Below are positions 8,462 through 17,651 of a stretch of 64,000 nt of DNA, one piece after another; the stretch's first letter is position 1; each line of letters opens with the position of its first letter. Source of the stretch: Sphingomonadales bacterium 12-68-11 (GTDB lineage Bacteria > Pseudomonadota > Alphaproteobacteria > Sphingomonadales > Sphingomonadaceae); contig NCCV01000003.1 of NCBI GenBank assembly GCA_002279825.1, positions 1 to 64,000 of the forward strand. Reading direction: 5' to 3'. Under the pieces are notes generated by a model. It searched no databases. It saw only the letters and a program-made list of their open reading frames with translations, and was not told where the DNA came from. The translations under genes and the position numbers were made by a program.

Positions 8462-11046
8462 GGCTTTGCGGCCTTGGGCGCGGCCTTCTTTGCCGGCGCT
8501 TTCTTGGCGGCGGGCTTCTTGGCGGACGCCTTCTTGGCCGGAGCCTTGCGCGCGCCCTTCTTCTTCGCCGGCGGGCCCTTGGCGGCGCGCGCGTCGATCA
8601 GCCCGATCGCCTGCTCGAGCGTAACGTCCTCGGGCGTCATGTCCTTGGGCAGCGTGGCGTTGGTCGTGCCGTCGGTCACGTAGGGGCCATAACGGCCGGG
8701 CATGACCTTGATCTCGCCGCCGCTGGTCGGGTGCGGCCCGAGCACTTTGGTCGGCTCGGCCTTGGCGCGCCCTTCCCGGCTGCCGCGGTTGGCGGCTTCG
8801 GCGAGCAGCGTAACCGCGGCGTTCATGCCAGTCTCGAACACGTCGCGCGTCCCGCCGAGCTTGGCGTACTTGCCATCATGCGCGAGGTACGGGCCGTAAC
8901 GCCCGATGCTGGCGGTGATCGGGTTGCCCGATTCGGGATGGAAGCCGACCTGGCGCGGCAACGCCAGCAGCTTGAGCGCCCACTCCAGATCGAAATCGGG
9001 CAAGTCCTTGGGGATTGAGGCGCGCTTGGCTTCCTTGCCTTCGCCGAGCTGGACGTACGGCCCGAACCGCCCGGTCTTGCGCTCGACCGGCAACCCGCTC
9101 TCGGGATCGGTACCCATCGCCTCGCTGTCGCCGCCCGCGCCGCTGTCGTCGCCGGCCTGGCCGAACCGGCGGCGGAACGAGCACTCGGGATAGTTCACGC
9201 AGCCGATGAAGGCGCCGAACTTGCCGCCCTTGAGCGCGAGGCGCCCGCCGGCGCGGCCTTCCGCCTCGCACTTCGGGCACCAGCGCGGTTCATGCCCATC
9301 GGCGCGCGGCGGGAACAGGTGATCGCCGAGGAAAGCGTCGAGCGCCTCGGTCACTTCCGAGGGCTTGAACTCCATCACTTCGTCGCTCTTCGGCTTGAAA
9401 TCGCGCCAGAATGCCTCGAGCACCGTCTTCCACGCGGCGCGCCCGCCGGAGACGTCGTCGAGTTCCTCCTCCATTACGGCGGTGAACTCGAAGGCGACGT
9501 AACGCGGAAAGAAGCGCTCGAGAAACGCCGTCAGCAGATGGCCCGAATCTTCGGCGAAGAAGCGATTCTTCTCCATCCGCACATAGGCGCGGTCGCGCAG
9601 CGTCTGGATCGTCGAGGCGTAAGTCGAAGGCCGGCCGATGCCCAGCTCCTCGAGCCGCTTGACCAGGCTGGCTTCGGAAAAACGCGGCGGCGGCTGGGTG
9701 AAATGCTGGGTGGCGGTGACCGCCTTCTTGGCCGGGCTGTCGCCCTTGCGCATGACCGGAAGCAGGCCGTCTTCGTCGTCCTCGTTTTTCTGGTCGCGGC
9801 CTTCCTCGTAAACCGCGAGGAAGCCGGGGAACTTCACCACCTGGCCGGTGGCGCGCAGCACATGCCGGCCGGTCGGATCGCGCAACGTGACGGTGGTGCG
9901 CTCGAGCGCGGCCGAGGCCATCTGGCTGGCCAGCGCGCGCTTCCAGATCAGCTCGTAGAGCTTGGCCTCGTCGCCGGCGCCCGCACGATTGCGGCCGAAG
10001 TCGGTCGGCCGGATCGCCTCGTGCGCTTCCTGAGCGTTCTTGGCCTTGGTGCTGTAAAGACGCGGCTTTTCCGGCAGATAGTGGCCGCTGTACCGTTCGG
10101 CGATCTCGCGCCGCGCGGCAGAGATGGCGCTGCCGTCCATCTGCACCCCGTCGGTGCGCATGTAAGTGATTGCGCCCGCCTCGTAGAGCGACTGCGCCAG
10201 CCGCATCGTATGGCTGGCCGAATAGCCGAGCTTGCGCGCCGCCTCCTGTTGCAGCGTCGAGGTGGTGAACGGCGGTGCCGGATGGCGCTTAAGCGGCTTT
10301 TCCTCGACGTCCTCGACCGTGAAGCGTCCCGCTTCGACCGCCGCCTTGGCGCGCTCGGCGATGCCAGCGTTGCCGAGGCTGAGCCGCTCGACCTTGTCGC
10401 CATCGAATTGGACCAGCCGCGCTTCGAACTCGGTGCCGTCCTGCTCCATCGTCGCGACGACCGACCAGTATTCCTGCGGCTTGAAGGCCTCGATCTCGCG
10501 TTCGCGCTCGACGATCAGCCGCAGCGCCACCGACTGCACGCGGCCAGCACTCTTGGCGCCCGGCAGCTTGCGCCACAGCACCGGGCTGAGCGTGAATCCG
10601 AACAGGTAATCGAGCGCGCGGCGGGCGAGATAGGCGTCGATCAGGTCGTTATCGAGCGCGCGCGGATGCGCCATCGCCTCGGTAACGGTCTGCTTGGTGA
10701 TCGCGTTGAAGGTGACTCGCTCGACATGCTCGGGCAGCGCCTTCTTCTTCTTCAGCATGTCCATGACGTGCCACGAGATCGCCTCGCCCTCGCGGTCAGG
10801 GTCGGTGGCAAGGATCAGCCGGTCCGCCTTCTTGGCCGCGTCGGCGATCGCCTTGACCTGGTCGCGCTTGCGCTTGTCGGGATAGATCTCCCAGTCCATC
10901 GCAAAGTCTTCGTCGGGCCGCACCGAGCCGTCCTTGGGCGGCAGGTCGCGGACGTGACCATAGGACGCGAGGACCTTGTAGTCCTTGCCCAGGTACTTCT
11001 CGATGGTCTTCGCCTTGGCCGGCGATTCGACGATAACAAGCTGCAT
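8458..11046 (-). CDS. topA: DNA topoisomerase I
   Basis: Type IA topoisomerase that relaxes negative supercoils. The 862-residue protein starts with the TOPRIM domain (LVIVESPAKAKTIEKYLG, later TDPDREGEAISWH). The active-site tyrosine is in GAITYMRTDG and the GRPSTYASTI signature follows. The C-terminal part holds one clear zinc ribbon (CPKCEAEGR...GCVNYPEC) and then repeated topoisomerase C-terminal domains without cysteines (for example GRYGPYV, seen three to four times as RFGPYV/RYGPYL/RYGPYV). It ends in a Lys/Ala/Pro-rich tail of about 45 residues (PAKKASAKKPAAKKAPAKKA), typical of alphaproteobacterial TopA and probably DNA-contacting. Its stop overlaps the small gene downstream. Confidence 0.97.
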   Translation of the reverse strand: MQLVIVESPAKAKTIEKYLGKDYKVLASYGHVRDLPPKDGSVRPDEDFAMDWEIYPDKRKRDQVKAIADAAKKADRLILATDPDREGEAISWHVMDMLKKKKALPEHVERVTFNAITKQTVTEAMAHPRALDNDLIDAYLARRALDYLFGFTLSPVLWRKLPGAKSAGRVQSVALRLIVEREREIEAFKPQEYWSVVATMEQDGTEFEARLVQFDGDKVERLSLGNAGIAERAKAAVEAGRFTVEDVEEKPLKRHPAPPFTTSTLQQEAARKLGYSASHTMRLAQSLYEAGAITYMRTDGVQMDGSAISAARREIAERYSGHYLPEKPRLYSTKAKNAQEAHEAIRPTDFGRNRAGAGDEAKLYELIWKRALASQMASAALERTTVTLRDPTGRHVLRATGQVVKFPGFLAVYEEGRDQKNEDDEDGLLPVMRKGDSPAKKAVTATQHFTQPPPRFSEASLVKRLEELGIGRPSTYASTIQTLRDRAYVRMEKNRFFAEDSGHLLTAFLERFFPRYVAFEFTAVMEEELDDVSGGRAAWKTVLEAFWRDFKPKSDEVMEFKPSEVTEALDAFLGDHLFPPRADGHEPRWCPKCEAEGRAGGRLALKGGKFGAFIGCVNYPECSFRRRFGQAGDDSGAGGDSEAMGTDPESGLPVERKTGRFGPYVQLGEGKEAKRASIPKDLPDFDLEWALKLLALPRQVGFHPESGNPITASIGRYGPYLAHDGKYAKLGGTRDVFETGMNAAVTLLAEAANRGSREGRAKAEPTKVLGPHPTSGGEIKVMPGRYGPYVTDGTTNATLPKDMTPEDVTLEQAIGLIDARAAKGPPAKKKGARKAPAKKASAKKPAAKKAPAKKAAPKAAKP

Positions 11047-11124
11047 GACGGTGAAGTTACTGCCCCCTTACGCGTACGCGCGAGGGTGGACGGGAGCAGC
11101 GCCGGGCGTCAAGTCGCTCGGCGA

Positions 11125-12063
11125 TCACCCCAGCGGCAGGGTCGTGAACAGGCCGTTGATGCGCTGCGCGCCGTAAGTGCCATGGATGCGGTACAGCGCG
11201 GCGGTGCCGCGCCCGCCGAAGTGCTGCTTGAGCCGCTCGACATTGGTCGCGAAGGCGCCCTGCATGTCGTGAGAGACCAGATCGTCCCAGTACATCGCGA
11301 ACGGCGCGTCGGTCGCGATCAGGTCGTTGTCGATCAGGAAGTCGAGTTCGCGCAGCACCGCTTCGGCCGAGTGCACGCCGTCGGAGAAGATCAGGTTGAA
11401 GCGGTGGCCCTTGAGGCTGGCCCAGGTATCGGCGCTAAACTGGTCGCCGCGCGCGTAGCGGACCGGTTCGTGCCCCGGACGCGCCAGTTCGTAATGCGCC
11501 AGTTCGACGCGGCCCGAATCCGGCCCGCCGCGCAGCGTTTCGACGCGCTGCTCGATGCCTGACGACCAGGCCTTGGTTTCGCTCGCGAACTGCGCGGCGA
11601 GCACCGGGTTGACCTTCTCGATGTCGAGCCCGACGATTTTCGCGTCGGGCAGCGCCCGGCACACCTGCAGGAAGTTCTTGCCCACCGAGACGCCGATCTC
11701 AAGATACTGCACCGATCCGCCGAGCGCTTTCGCAAGCACCACGATCAGATCGGTATAAGTCGGCTCGCGCTCGATCTGGTTGAGGCCGGTCTGGTTGAGC
11801 GCGGCCTGGTCGCTTTCCCACGGCTCGGGCACGCCGTAGCGCCACAGCGTGTCTGACAGATCGCCCGCGGGGAGCCAGGCCGGAACGGTTGCGAGCGTTT
11901 CCCGATTGGCGCGGTAAACGGCCGCGAACGCATCGATATCCCGCGAAAACCAGTCGCTGAAGGCGCTCCGCAGCAGAGTGCGCTGCAGGTAGCTCGGACG
12001 TACCAGTTCGAAACCCGCGCGCCCCAGCAGCGCCTTGGCGGACTTACTGATCGGTCCCAACAT
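11125..12063 (-). CDS. Class I SAM-dependent methyltransferase (substrate unknown)
   Basis: A 312-residue cytoplasmic protein. The SAM-binding motif I is YLEIGVSVGKNF, motif II IVGLDIEKV, and a later acidic motif reads NLIFSDGVHSAEAVLRELDFL, as in the Methyltransf_24-like group. The N-terminal 100 residues are not recognisable. The ATG at 12063 is preferred over the TTG at 12066 because GGGAG lies 8 bases upstream of it. The methyl acceptor cannot be inferred from the neighbours (topA downstream, dprA upstream), which look unrelated. Confidence 0.75.
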   Translation of the reverse strand: MLGPISKSAKALLGRAGFELVRPSYLQRTLLRSAFSDWFSRDIDAFAAVYRANRETLATVPAWLPAGDLSDTLWRYGVPEPWESDQAALNQTGLNQIEREPTYTDLIVVLAKALGGSVQYLEIGVSVGKNFLQVCRALPDAKIVGLDIEKVNPVLAAQFASETKAWSSGIEQRVETLRGGPDSGRVELAHYELARPGHEPVRYARGDQFSADTWASLKGHRFNLIFSDGVHSAEAVLRELDFLIDNDLIATDAPFAMYWDDLVSHDMQGAFATNVERLKQHFGGRGTAALYRIHGTYGAQRINGLFTTLPLG

Positions 12064-12164
12064 CAACGCAGCTCCCTCGAAAGACCCGCGCGCCTTAGCG
12101 GCGATAGTCGGGCTGTCAAAGCGGGCAGGCCAAACGCCCCCCGATGGGCCACCTGACAGGCGAT

Positions 12165-13262
12165 CTATTGCGCGGCCAGGCTGACGCGCCCGCCTGCATG
12201 GCGCGCCAGACGGCCGGCGATCTCCAGCTCGAGCAGCGCCAGTTGCACCGCTCCGGCGCCCGCACCGCTCTGGCGGACCAGTTCGTCGATGGCGACCGGA
12301 GCGGTGGTCAGCAGCGCGCCGATCTGCGCCGGCTCATCGGCCGCCTCGTCGTCGGACAGGGCGTAGCCGGGTTGTGCCTCGCGCAAGGCCGAGCGCGGCC
12401 GGCCGTCGAAGTCGCTCAGCAGTTCGATGACGTCTTCGGGCGTCTGGACCAGCACCGCGCCTTCGCGGATCAGCTGGTTGCAACCGTGGCTGCGCGCGTC
12501 GAGCGGGCTGCCAGGGATCGCCATGACCTCGCGCCCGGCCTCACCCGCCAGCCGCGCGGTGATCAGCGAGCCGGACTTGGGCGCCGCCTCGACCACCAGG
12601 GTGCCGAGCGCGAGGCCGGCGATCACGCGGTTGCGGCTCGGGAAATGGCTGCCGCGCGGCTCGGTGCCCGGCGGCTGCTCGGCGAGCAGCAGACCTTCGC
12701 CCGCGATCCGCTCCTGCAGGTCCGCATGCTGCGGCGGGTAGGCGATGTCGATGCCGCTGGCGATCACGCCGATGGTTGCCGGCAGCGCGCCCTCATGCGC
12801 CGCCCCGTCGATCCCGCGCGCCAGACCGGAAACGACCACGAAACCCCCATCCGAGAGCGCATGCGCGAAGTCGCGCGCGAGCTTGACCGCCGCCGCGCTG
12901 GCGTTGCGCGCTCCAACGATGGCCACGCACGGCTTTGCGGCCAGGGCCAGGTCGCCGTGCCAGGTCAGGATCGGCGGCGCGCTTTCGAGTTCGGCGAGGA
13001 GCGGCGGATAGTCGGGCGAATCGTGAAACAGGTAGCGCGCCCCGGCACGGCGTACGGCGGCGATCTCGGCTTCGACGGCTTCTGCCGGCGCGGGTCGATA
13101 ATCCCGCCCACCGCGCGCCGCGAGATCGGGCAACGCGTCCAGCGCGGCGCGGGCATCGCCGAACCGGCGCAGCAACTGCGCATAGCTGACCGGGCCGATG
13201 TTGGGGGAGCGCAGCAGGCGGATACGCGCGAACGCCTCGTCCTGCGCGAGCCCCTCGCTCAT
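12165..13262 (-). CDS. dprA: DNA processing protein DprA
   Basis: Single-strand-DNA-binding recombination mediator that loads RecA on incoming DNA during natural transformation. The 365-residue product has an N-terminal helical region (NIGPVSYAQLLRRFG). The Rossmann-like DprA fold follows: GARNASAAAVKLARDFA, VSGLARGIDGAAHEGAL, then SHFPSRNRVIAGL and IPGSPLDARSHGCNQLIREG. A C-terminal winged-helix (DML1-like) domain ends at SLAAQ. The ATG at 13262 overlaps the plsY stop (ATGA), which fixes the start; the frame is open further upstream only as a shadow of plsY. The pair plsY-dprA is a common order in alphaproteobacteria. Confidence 0.95.
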   Translation of the reverse strand: MSEGLAQDEAFARIRLLRSPNIGPVSYAQLLRRFGDARAALDALPDLAARGGRDYRPAPAEAVEAEIAAVRRAGARYLFHDSPDYPPLLAELESAPPILTWHGDLALAAKPCVAIVGARNASAAAVKLARDFAHALSDGGFVVVSGLARGIDGAAHEGALPATIGVIASGIDIAYPPQHADLQERIAGEGLLLAEQPPGTEPRGSHFPSRNRVIAGLALGTLVVEAAPKSGSLITARLAGEAGREVMAIPGSPLDARSHGCNQLIREGAVLVQTPEDVIELLSDFDGRPRSALREAQPGYALSDDEAADEPAQIGALLTTAPVAIDELVRQSGAGAGAVQLALLELEIAGRLARHAGGRVSLAAQ

Positions 13263-13840
13263 CCCTTGCGGCCGATCCTGGGCTCGGTGCCGGCGCGCAG
13301 TCGGGCGATATTGGCGCGGTGCATGAACAGCACGATGGCCGCGATTCCCGCCAGGACCGGGACCAGCTCCATCCGCCCCAGCGCTGCCGCCGCGATCGGC
13401 GCGGCAATGGCTGCGCTCATCCCGCCGAGCGAGGATATCCGCGTAACCGCCAGCATTCCGATCCACACCGCCGCGTAAGCCAGCCCGATCGGCCAGCCGA
13501 GCCCGAAGCAGACCCCGGCGGTGGTCGCGACGCCCTTGCCGCCCTTGAACTTGAGCCAGACCGGAAAGCAGTGGCCGAGCACCGCGCCGAGCGCGGCCAG
13601 ACCCGCCGCCTCGGGCCACCATCCGGCGGCAAACCAAACCGCCAGATAGCCCTTAGCCAGATCGAGCAGCAGCGTCGCCGCCGCGAGCCATTTGCTGCCG
13701 GTGCGCAGCACGTTGGTGGCGCCGATATTGCCCGAGCCGAGCGCGCGTATGTCGCCCTTGCCCGCGGCCAGCGTCAGCAGCAGACCGAAGGGGATCGTGC
13801 CGAGCGCATAGCCGAGCAGCAGTGCCAAGAACCAGTCCAT
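13259..13840 (-). CDS. plsY: Glycerol-3-phosphate acyltransferase PlsY
   Basis: Integral membrane enzyme that uses acyl-phosphate to acylate glycerol-3-phosphate, the first step in phospholipid synthesis. The 193-residue product contains the three PlsY motifs: DIRALGSGNIGATNVLR, the central GHCFPVWLKFKGGKGVATTAG, and a C-terminal HRANIARL that matches the family's third loop. There are about five hydrophobic segments. The ATG at 13840 begins MDWFLALLLGYALGTIPFG, the usual N-terminus. It is first in a plsY-dprA pair; its stop overlaps the dprA start. Confidence 0.95.
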   Translation of the reverse strand: MDWFLALLLGYALGTIPFGLLLTLAAGKGDIRALGSGNIGATNVLRTGSKWLAAATLLLDLAKGYLAVWFAAGWWPEAAGLAALGAVLGHCFPVWLKFKGGKGVATTAGVCFGLGWPIGLAYAAVWIGMLAVTRISSLGGMSAAIAAPIAAAALGRMELVPVLAGIAAIVLFMHRANIARLRAGTEPRIGRKG

Positions 13841-13945
13841 GGCGGACGTGCATAGCCGCTCGGGCACAATCCGACAGGGCCAATTTGATCCAGTCCGGGA
13901 GCGCGGTACCAGCCGCCCGTACTTGGGTTTGGCGGTGAGGCTGAT

Positions 13946-14716
13946 ATGCCGGGCGGCATGGAGACCAGCGCGATCGCCCGGCTTACCGAGCGCGAGAAGG
14001 ACTGTCTGCGCCGCTGGCTGCGCCACGAGACGGCGAAGGAAATCGCGCTCGACCTCGGCATCTCGCCGCATGCCGTCGAGAAACGGCTCAAGATGGCGCG
14101 GGCCAAGCTCGGCGTGTCGTCGTCGCTTGAGGCGGCGCGGCTGCTGGAGACTGCCGAGGGGTACCAGCTGGCGGGACCCGAACCGCCGGACCTTTCGCCG
14201 CACCCGCTTCCTCGCAAGCCTTGGCAAACCCGCTATCGCATAATCGGAGGAATTGCCTTGTCCGCTACCATCGTCCTGACAGGAACACTGCTGTTCTCGC
14301 TCCAGTCCGCCGCGCCCGAAGGAAGGCGCGCCGTGGTTTTGCCGCGCCCCGACGGAACCACCACCATAGTCCAAGTCATGTCGCCTGAGCCGCTGGTCGT
14401 CCTGCCGCCAGAGGAAACCCTCGCAGCGCTGATTCGCGGCTTCGCCATGATGGACCTCGACCGGTCGAGCTACATCGAAGTGGGCGAGACCCCTTCTGCC
14501 GCCGTCGTCAGTTTCACCCTGACGGCGGCATCGCTGGCGCGCGGCGACAGGCCAGTCCGGCCCGCACCAGCGGATGCCGATGCCGCCCGCAGCCGGTGGA
14601 TGTCGGAAGCCGACGCCAACGATGACGGGCGCCTCGATGAGGCCGAGTTTATCGCCCGGCACCAACCGCTTGCCGCGACGCACGGCGTGCCGGAGAGCTG
14701 GGCCTCCACAAGCTAG
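13946..14716 (+). CDS. Membrane-anchored LuxR-type HTH protein with paired EF-hands
   Basis: A 256-residue protein with an unusual order of parts. Residues 11-68 are a GerE/LuxR-like HTH (LTEREKDCLRRWL, ETAKEIALDLGISPHAVEKR). Residues 98-119 form a single membrane helix (IIGGIALSATIVLTGTLLF). The C-terminal part, presumably periplasmic, has two EF-hand loops: D170-D172-S174 to E181 and the canonical D223-N225-D227-G228 to E234 (DANDDGRLDEAE). No receiver or autoinducer domain is present. I infer a calcium-sensing, membrane-bound transcription regulator; the targets are unknown. GTGAGG lies just before the ATG at 13946, and a second ATG at 13958 is possible. It is divergent from plsY. Confidence 0.72.
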   Translation: MPGGMETSAIARLTEREKDCLRRWLRHETAKEIALDLGISPHAVEKRLKMARAKLGVSSSLEAARLLETAEGYQLAGPEPPDLSPHPLPRKPWQTRYRIIGGIALSATIVLTGTLLFSLQSAAPEGRRAVVLPRPDGTTTIVQVMSPEPLVVLPPEETLAALIRGFAMMDLDRSSYIEVGETPSAAVVSFTLTAASLARGDRPVRPAPADADAARSRWMSEADANDDGRLDEAEFIARHQPLAATHGVPESWASTS

Positions 14717-14761
14717 CGGCCCCTGTTGACGGGTGGCAGGTCCAGGGTCATTCGGTTGGCA

Positions 14762-15556
14762 ATGGACAGTTTCGCCCCGATCCTGCTGTTCGATTCCGGT
14801 GTCGGCGGGCTCACCGTGCTGGCGGAGCTGCGCAAGTTGCTGCCGGACGCGCCGGTGATCTATGCCGCCGACACCGCCGGGCTGCCTTACGGGGAGAAAA
14901 CCGAGGCGGAGATCGCGGCGCGCGTGGCCGGGCTGCTCGGGCGGCTGGCCGAGCGCTATCGGCCGCGGCTGATAACGATCGCCTGCAACACGGCCTCGAC
15001 GATCGCGCTCGGCATGGTGCGCGACGTGCTCGAAGTGCCGATCGTAGGCACGGTGCCGGCCATCAAGCCGGCGGCAGCGCTGACCCGGACCGGCACGATC
15101 GGCCTGCTCGGGACCGCGGCGACGATCCGCCAGCGATATGTCGACCAGCTCGAGGCCGAATTCGCCGCCGACAAGCGGCTGATCCGCCACGCGGCGCCCG
15201 AACTGGTCCAGGCGGCGGAAGCGAAGTTGCGCGGCGAATGGGTCGATCCGGCCGTTTTCGCGGCGGCTGCGGACGGCCTGCGCGCGCAACCGGGCGGCGA
15301 CGGGATCGACACCGTCGTACTGGCCTGCACCCATTTCCCGCTAGTCGAACAGGAGCTTTCCAAGGCCCTGGGGGCCCAGGTGCGCTTCGTCGACGGGGCT
15401 GCGGGGATCGCCCGGCGCATCGCTTTCCTGACCGCCGGACAGGCCTTCAGCCGGCGAATTCCGGACTTTGCGCTGTTCACGGGTGATCCAGATCAAATCC
15501 GCAAGGTCCTCCCTGCGCTAAGGTCGTACGGACTCGACGGCGCGGAGCCCTTCTAG
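14762..15556 (+). CDS. murI: Glutamate racemase
   Basis: Makes D-glutamate for peptidoglycan. The 264-residue product has both catalytic cysteine regions (ITIACNTASTIAL and LACTHFPLVEQEL), the N-terminal FDSGVGGLTVLAELR and the LPYGEK segment. The ATG at 14762 gives the usual start MDSFAPILLFDSGVGG; an upstream TTG at 14726 would add 12 atypical residues. It stands alone between the HTH/EF-hand gene and hemA. Confidence 0.96.
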   Translation: MDSFAPILLFDSGVGGLTVLAELRKLLPDAPVIYAADTAGLPYGEKTEAEIAARVAGLLGRLAERYRPRLITIACNTASTIALGMVRDVLEVPIVGTVPAIKPAAALTRTGTIGLLGTAATIRQRYVDQLEAEFAADKRLIRHAAPELVQAAEAKLRGEWVDPAVFAAAADGLRAQPGGDGIDTVVLACTHFPLVEQELSKALGAQVRFVDGAAGIARRIAFLTAGQAFSRRIPDFALFTGDPDQIRKVLPALRSYGLDGAEPF

Positions 15557-15677
15557 TTGCGAATCCCTCGCAAACTCCGCGCTTTAAACCCCGCATGGCT
15601 TGGCCTAAGTCGCGCGGGACTCACCGGCTGCAAAACCCCACGTTTCCGGGGCTCGCGGCGCTGAACGGACAGATCCG

Positions 15678-16898
15678 CTGAACTACGATCACATCTTCGA
15701 CCAGGCGATCAAGCGGCTCCATGCCGAGGGCCGCTACCGCGTGTTCATCGACATCTTGCGCAACAAGGGCGCCTACCCCGATGCGCGCTGCTTCGCCGGA
15801 CACAACGGACCGAAGCCGATCACGGTGTGGTGCTCGAACGACTACCTGGCGATGGGCCAGCACCCGAAGGTCATCGCCGCGATGGAAGAGGCGCTGCACG
15901 ATGTCGGCGCCGGTAGCGGCGGCACCCGCAACATCGGCGGCAATACCCATTACCATATCGAGCTCGAGCGTGAGCTGGCCGACCTGCACGGCAAGGAAGG
16001 CGCGCTGCTGTTCACCAGCGGCTACGTCTCCAACGACGCGACGCTGTCCACCCTCGCCCGCCTGATGCCGGGCTGCGTGATCTTCTCGGACGAGATGAAC
16101 CACGCCAGCATGATCGCCGGCATCCGCAATTCGGGGTGCGAGAAGCGCATCTTCCGCCACAACGACGCCGCGCATCTCGAGGAGCTGCTCGCCGCGGAAA
16201 ACCCGGACGTGCCCAAGCTGATCGCGTTCGAGAGCGTCTATTCGATGGACGGCGACGTCGCCCCGATCCATGCGTTCTGCGATCTCGCCGAGACGTACAA
16301 CGCCCTGACCTACATCGACGAAGTCCACGCGGTCGGCATGTACGGCGCGCGCGGCGGCGGCATCTCCGAGCGCGACGAGGCCGCGCAGCGGATCGACATC
16401 ATCGAAGGCACGCTCGGCAAGGCGTTCGGGGTGATGGGCGGTTATATCGCCGCCGATATCCGCGTGATCGACTGCATCCGCAGCTATGCGCCGGGCTTCA
16501 TATTCACTACCTCGCTGTCGCCGGTGCTGGTCGCCGGCGTGCTCGCGGCCGTGAAGCACCTCAAGAGCAGCTCGGCCGAACGCGAGGCACAGCAGGCCGC
16601 CGCCGCCGAGCTGAAGCGCCAGTTCCGCGACGCCGGGCTGCCGGTGATGGATTCGACGACGCACATTGTCCCGCTCATGGTCGGCGATCCGGTGCGGGCC
16701 AAGAAGATCAGCGACATTCTGCTCGCCGAATACGGTGTCTACGTGCAGCCGATCAACTTCCCCACCGTGCCGCGCGGCACCGAGCGCCTGCGCTTTACCC
16801 CCGGCCCGCAGCACACCCATGCGATGATGCGCGAGCTTACCGGCGCGCTCGTCGAGATCTGGGACCGGCTCGACCTGGAACTACGCCAGGCCGCTTGA
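15678..16898 (+). CDS. hemA: 5-aminolevulinate synthase, apparent CTG start
   Basis: PLP enzyme condensing glycine and succinyl-CoA to 5-aminolevulinate, the first step of heme synthesis by the C4 route used by alphaproteobacteria. The sequence shows [14 protein letters not shown], the PLP-Asp region [12 protein letters not shown] and the Schiff-base Lys in [14 protein letters not shown]. The family's conserved N-terminus ([25 protein letters not shown]) is encoded in frame from 15681, but the codon in front is CTG. No ATG, GTG or TTG lies between it and the in-frame TAA at 15606. The first standard start, GTG at 15741, would remove 21 conserved residues. I therefore annotate 406 residues from CTG. 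A GGAC stretch 7 bases upstream is a weak ribosome-binding site. Confidence 0.93.
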   Translation: MNYDHIFDQAIKRLHAEGRYRVFIDILRNKGAYPDARCFAGHNGPKPITVWCSNDYLAMGQHPKVIAAMEEALHDVGAGSGGTRNIGGNTHYHIELERELADLHGKEGALLFTSGYVSNDATLSTLARLMPGCVIFSDEMNHASMIAGIRNSGCEKRIFRHNDAAHLEELLAAENPDVPKLIAFESVYSMDGDVAPIHAFCDLAETYNALTYIDEVHAVGMYGARGGGISERDEAAQRIDIIEGTLGKAFGVMGGYIAADIRVIDCIRSYAPGFIFTTSLSPVLVAGVLAAVKHLKSSSAEREAQQAAAAELKRQFRDAGLPVMDSTTHIVPLMVGDPVRAKKISDILLAEYGVYVQPINFPTVPRGTERLRFTPGPQHTHAMMRELTGALVEIWDRLDLELRQAA

Positions 16899-17034
16899 AC
16901 GACCGTCGCTGACCTCCCGGTTGTACCTTCGGAAGCCATTCAACCTTTGCGGATTGTGCTTGCGTTCTCGGGGATACAATAGCCTGAGAAGCGGAACCGC
17001 CCTTGGCGGATGGCGCAAGGAGGACAGGCCGGCG

Positions 17035-17535
17035 ATGAAATTGGCCGAGATCGTTGGCTATCGCCTCGACATGGCGCGCTGCGCCGCGCAGCGGAGCTTG
17101 CACCGCTTGCTCGAGGAAACGCCGTTCCGCCCTGCCGATACCACGGCACTGCTTCTGGTGCGCGAGCGCCCCGGCTGCGACCAGACCGTGCTCGGGCGGG
17201 CCCTGTCGGGCAACCGTTCGGTGGGAATGAAGCTTGCCGCCCGCCTCGAAGCGCGCGGGCTCCTGACCCGCGGCGAAGGGCGCGACCGGCGCAGCAAGGG
17301 GCTCTACCTCACTCCCAAGGGGGAAGCGGTCTTGGCCGACCTGGTCGAGCGACACCGTGCCGCCGAGGAGCGCCTCGTCGCGGCCCTGAGCCCGGGCGAG
17401 CGCGAGCAATTGCTGACCTTGCTCGCCAAGATCGAACTCGCCGTCGCGGAAGAGGAGTTCGACATCAGCAGCGTTTCACTTGCGGTCGTTACACGTGCCC
17501 CCGAACAAGCCGGCGGGAACGTCGCCGCCGGTTAG
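17035..17535 (+). CDS. MarR-family transcriptional regulator
   Basis: A 166-residue winged-helix regulator. The residues ADTTALLLVRERPGCDQTVLGRAL, NRSVGMKLAARLEARGLLTR and the wing GRDRRSKGLYLTPKGEAV are a standard MarR core flanked by dimerisation helices. The ATG at 17035 is set by AAGGAGG about 10 bases upstream. It lies between hemA and a lipoprotein cytochrome on the same strand. Its ligand is unknown. Control of itself or of the neighbouring cytochrome is a possibility, not shown. Confidence 0.85.
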   Translation: MKLAEIVGYRLDMARCAAQRSLHRLLEETPFRPADTTALLLVRERPGCDQTVLGRALSGNRSVGMKLAARLEARGLLTRGEGRDRRSKGLYLTPKGEAVLADLVERHRAAEERLVAALSPGEREQLLTLLAKIELAVAEEEFDISSVSLAVVTRAPEQAGGNVAAG

Positions 17536-17651
17536 GTCTCCGCAGGAGCACCGCTCCTTCGCCCTTGATCGGTATCAAAGCGTCATTTCGCCCCAGCGGC
17601 CTACATCCTTCTGCACGCGGCAAATTTGCGCGCCGCGCCGGGAGAACCGCC

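Noticed and set aside
13841..15334. Upstream extension of the plsY frame over the HTH/EF-hand and murI genes
   Set aside because: It is antisense to two real genes; plsY itself starts at 13840 with the conserved MDWFLALL.
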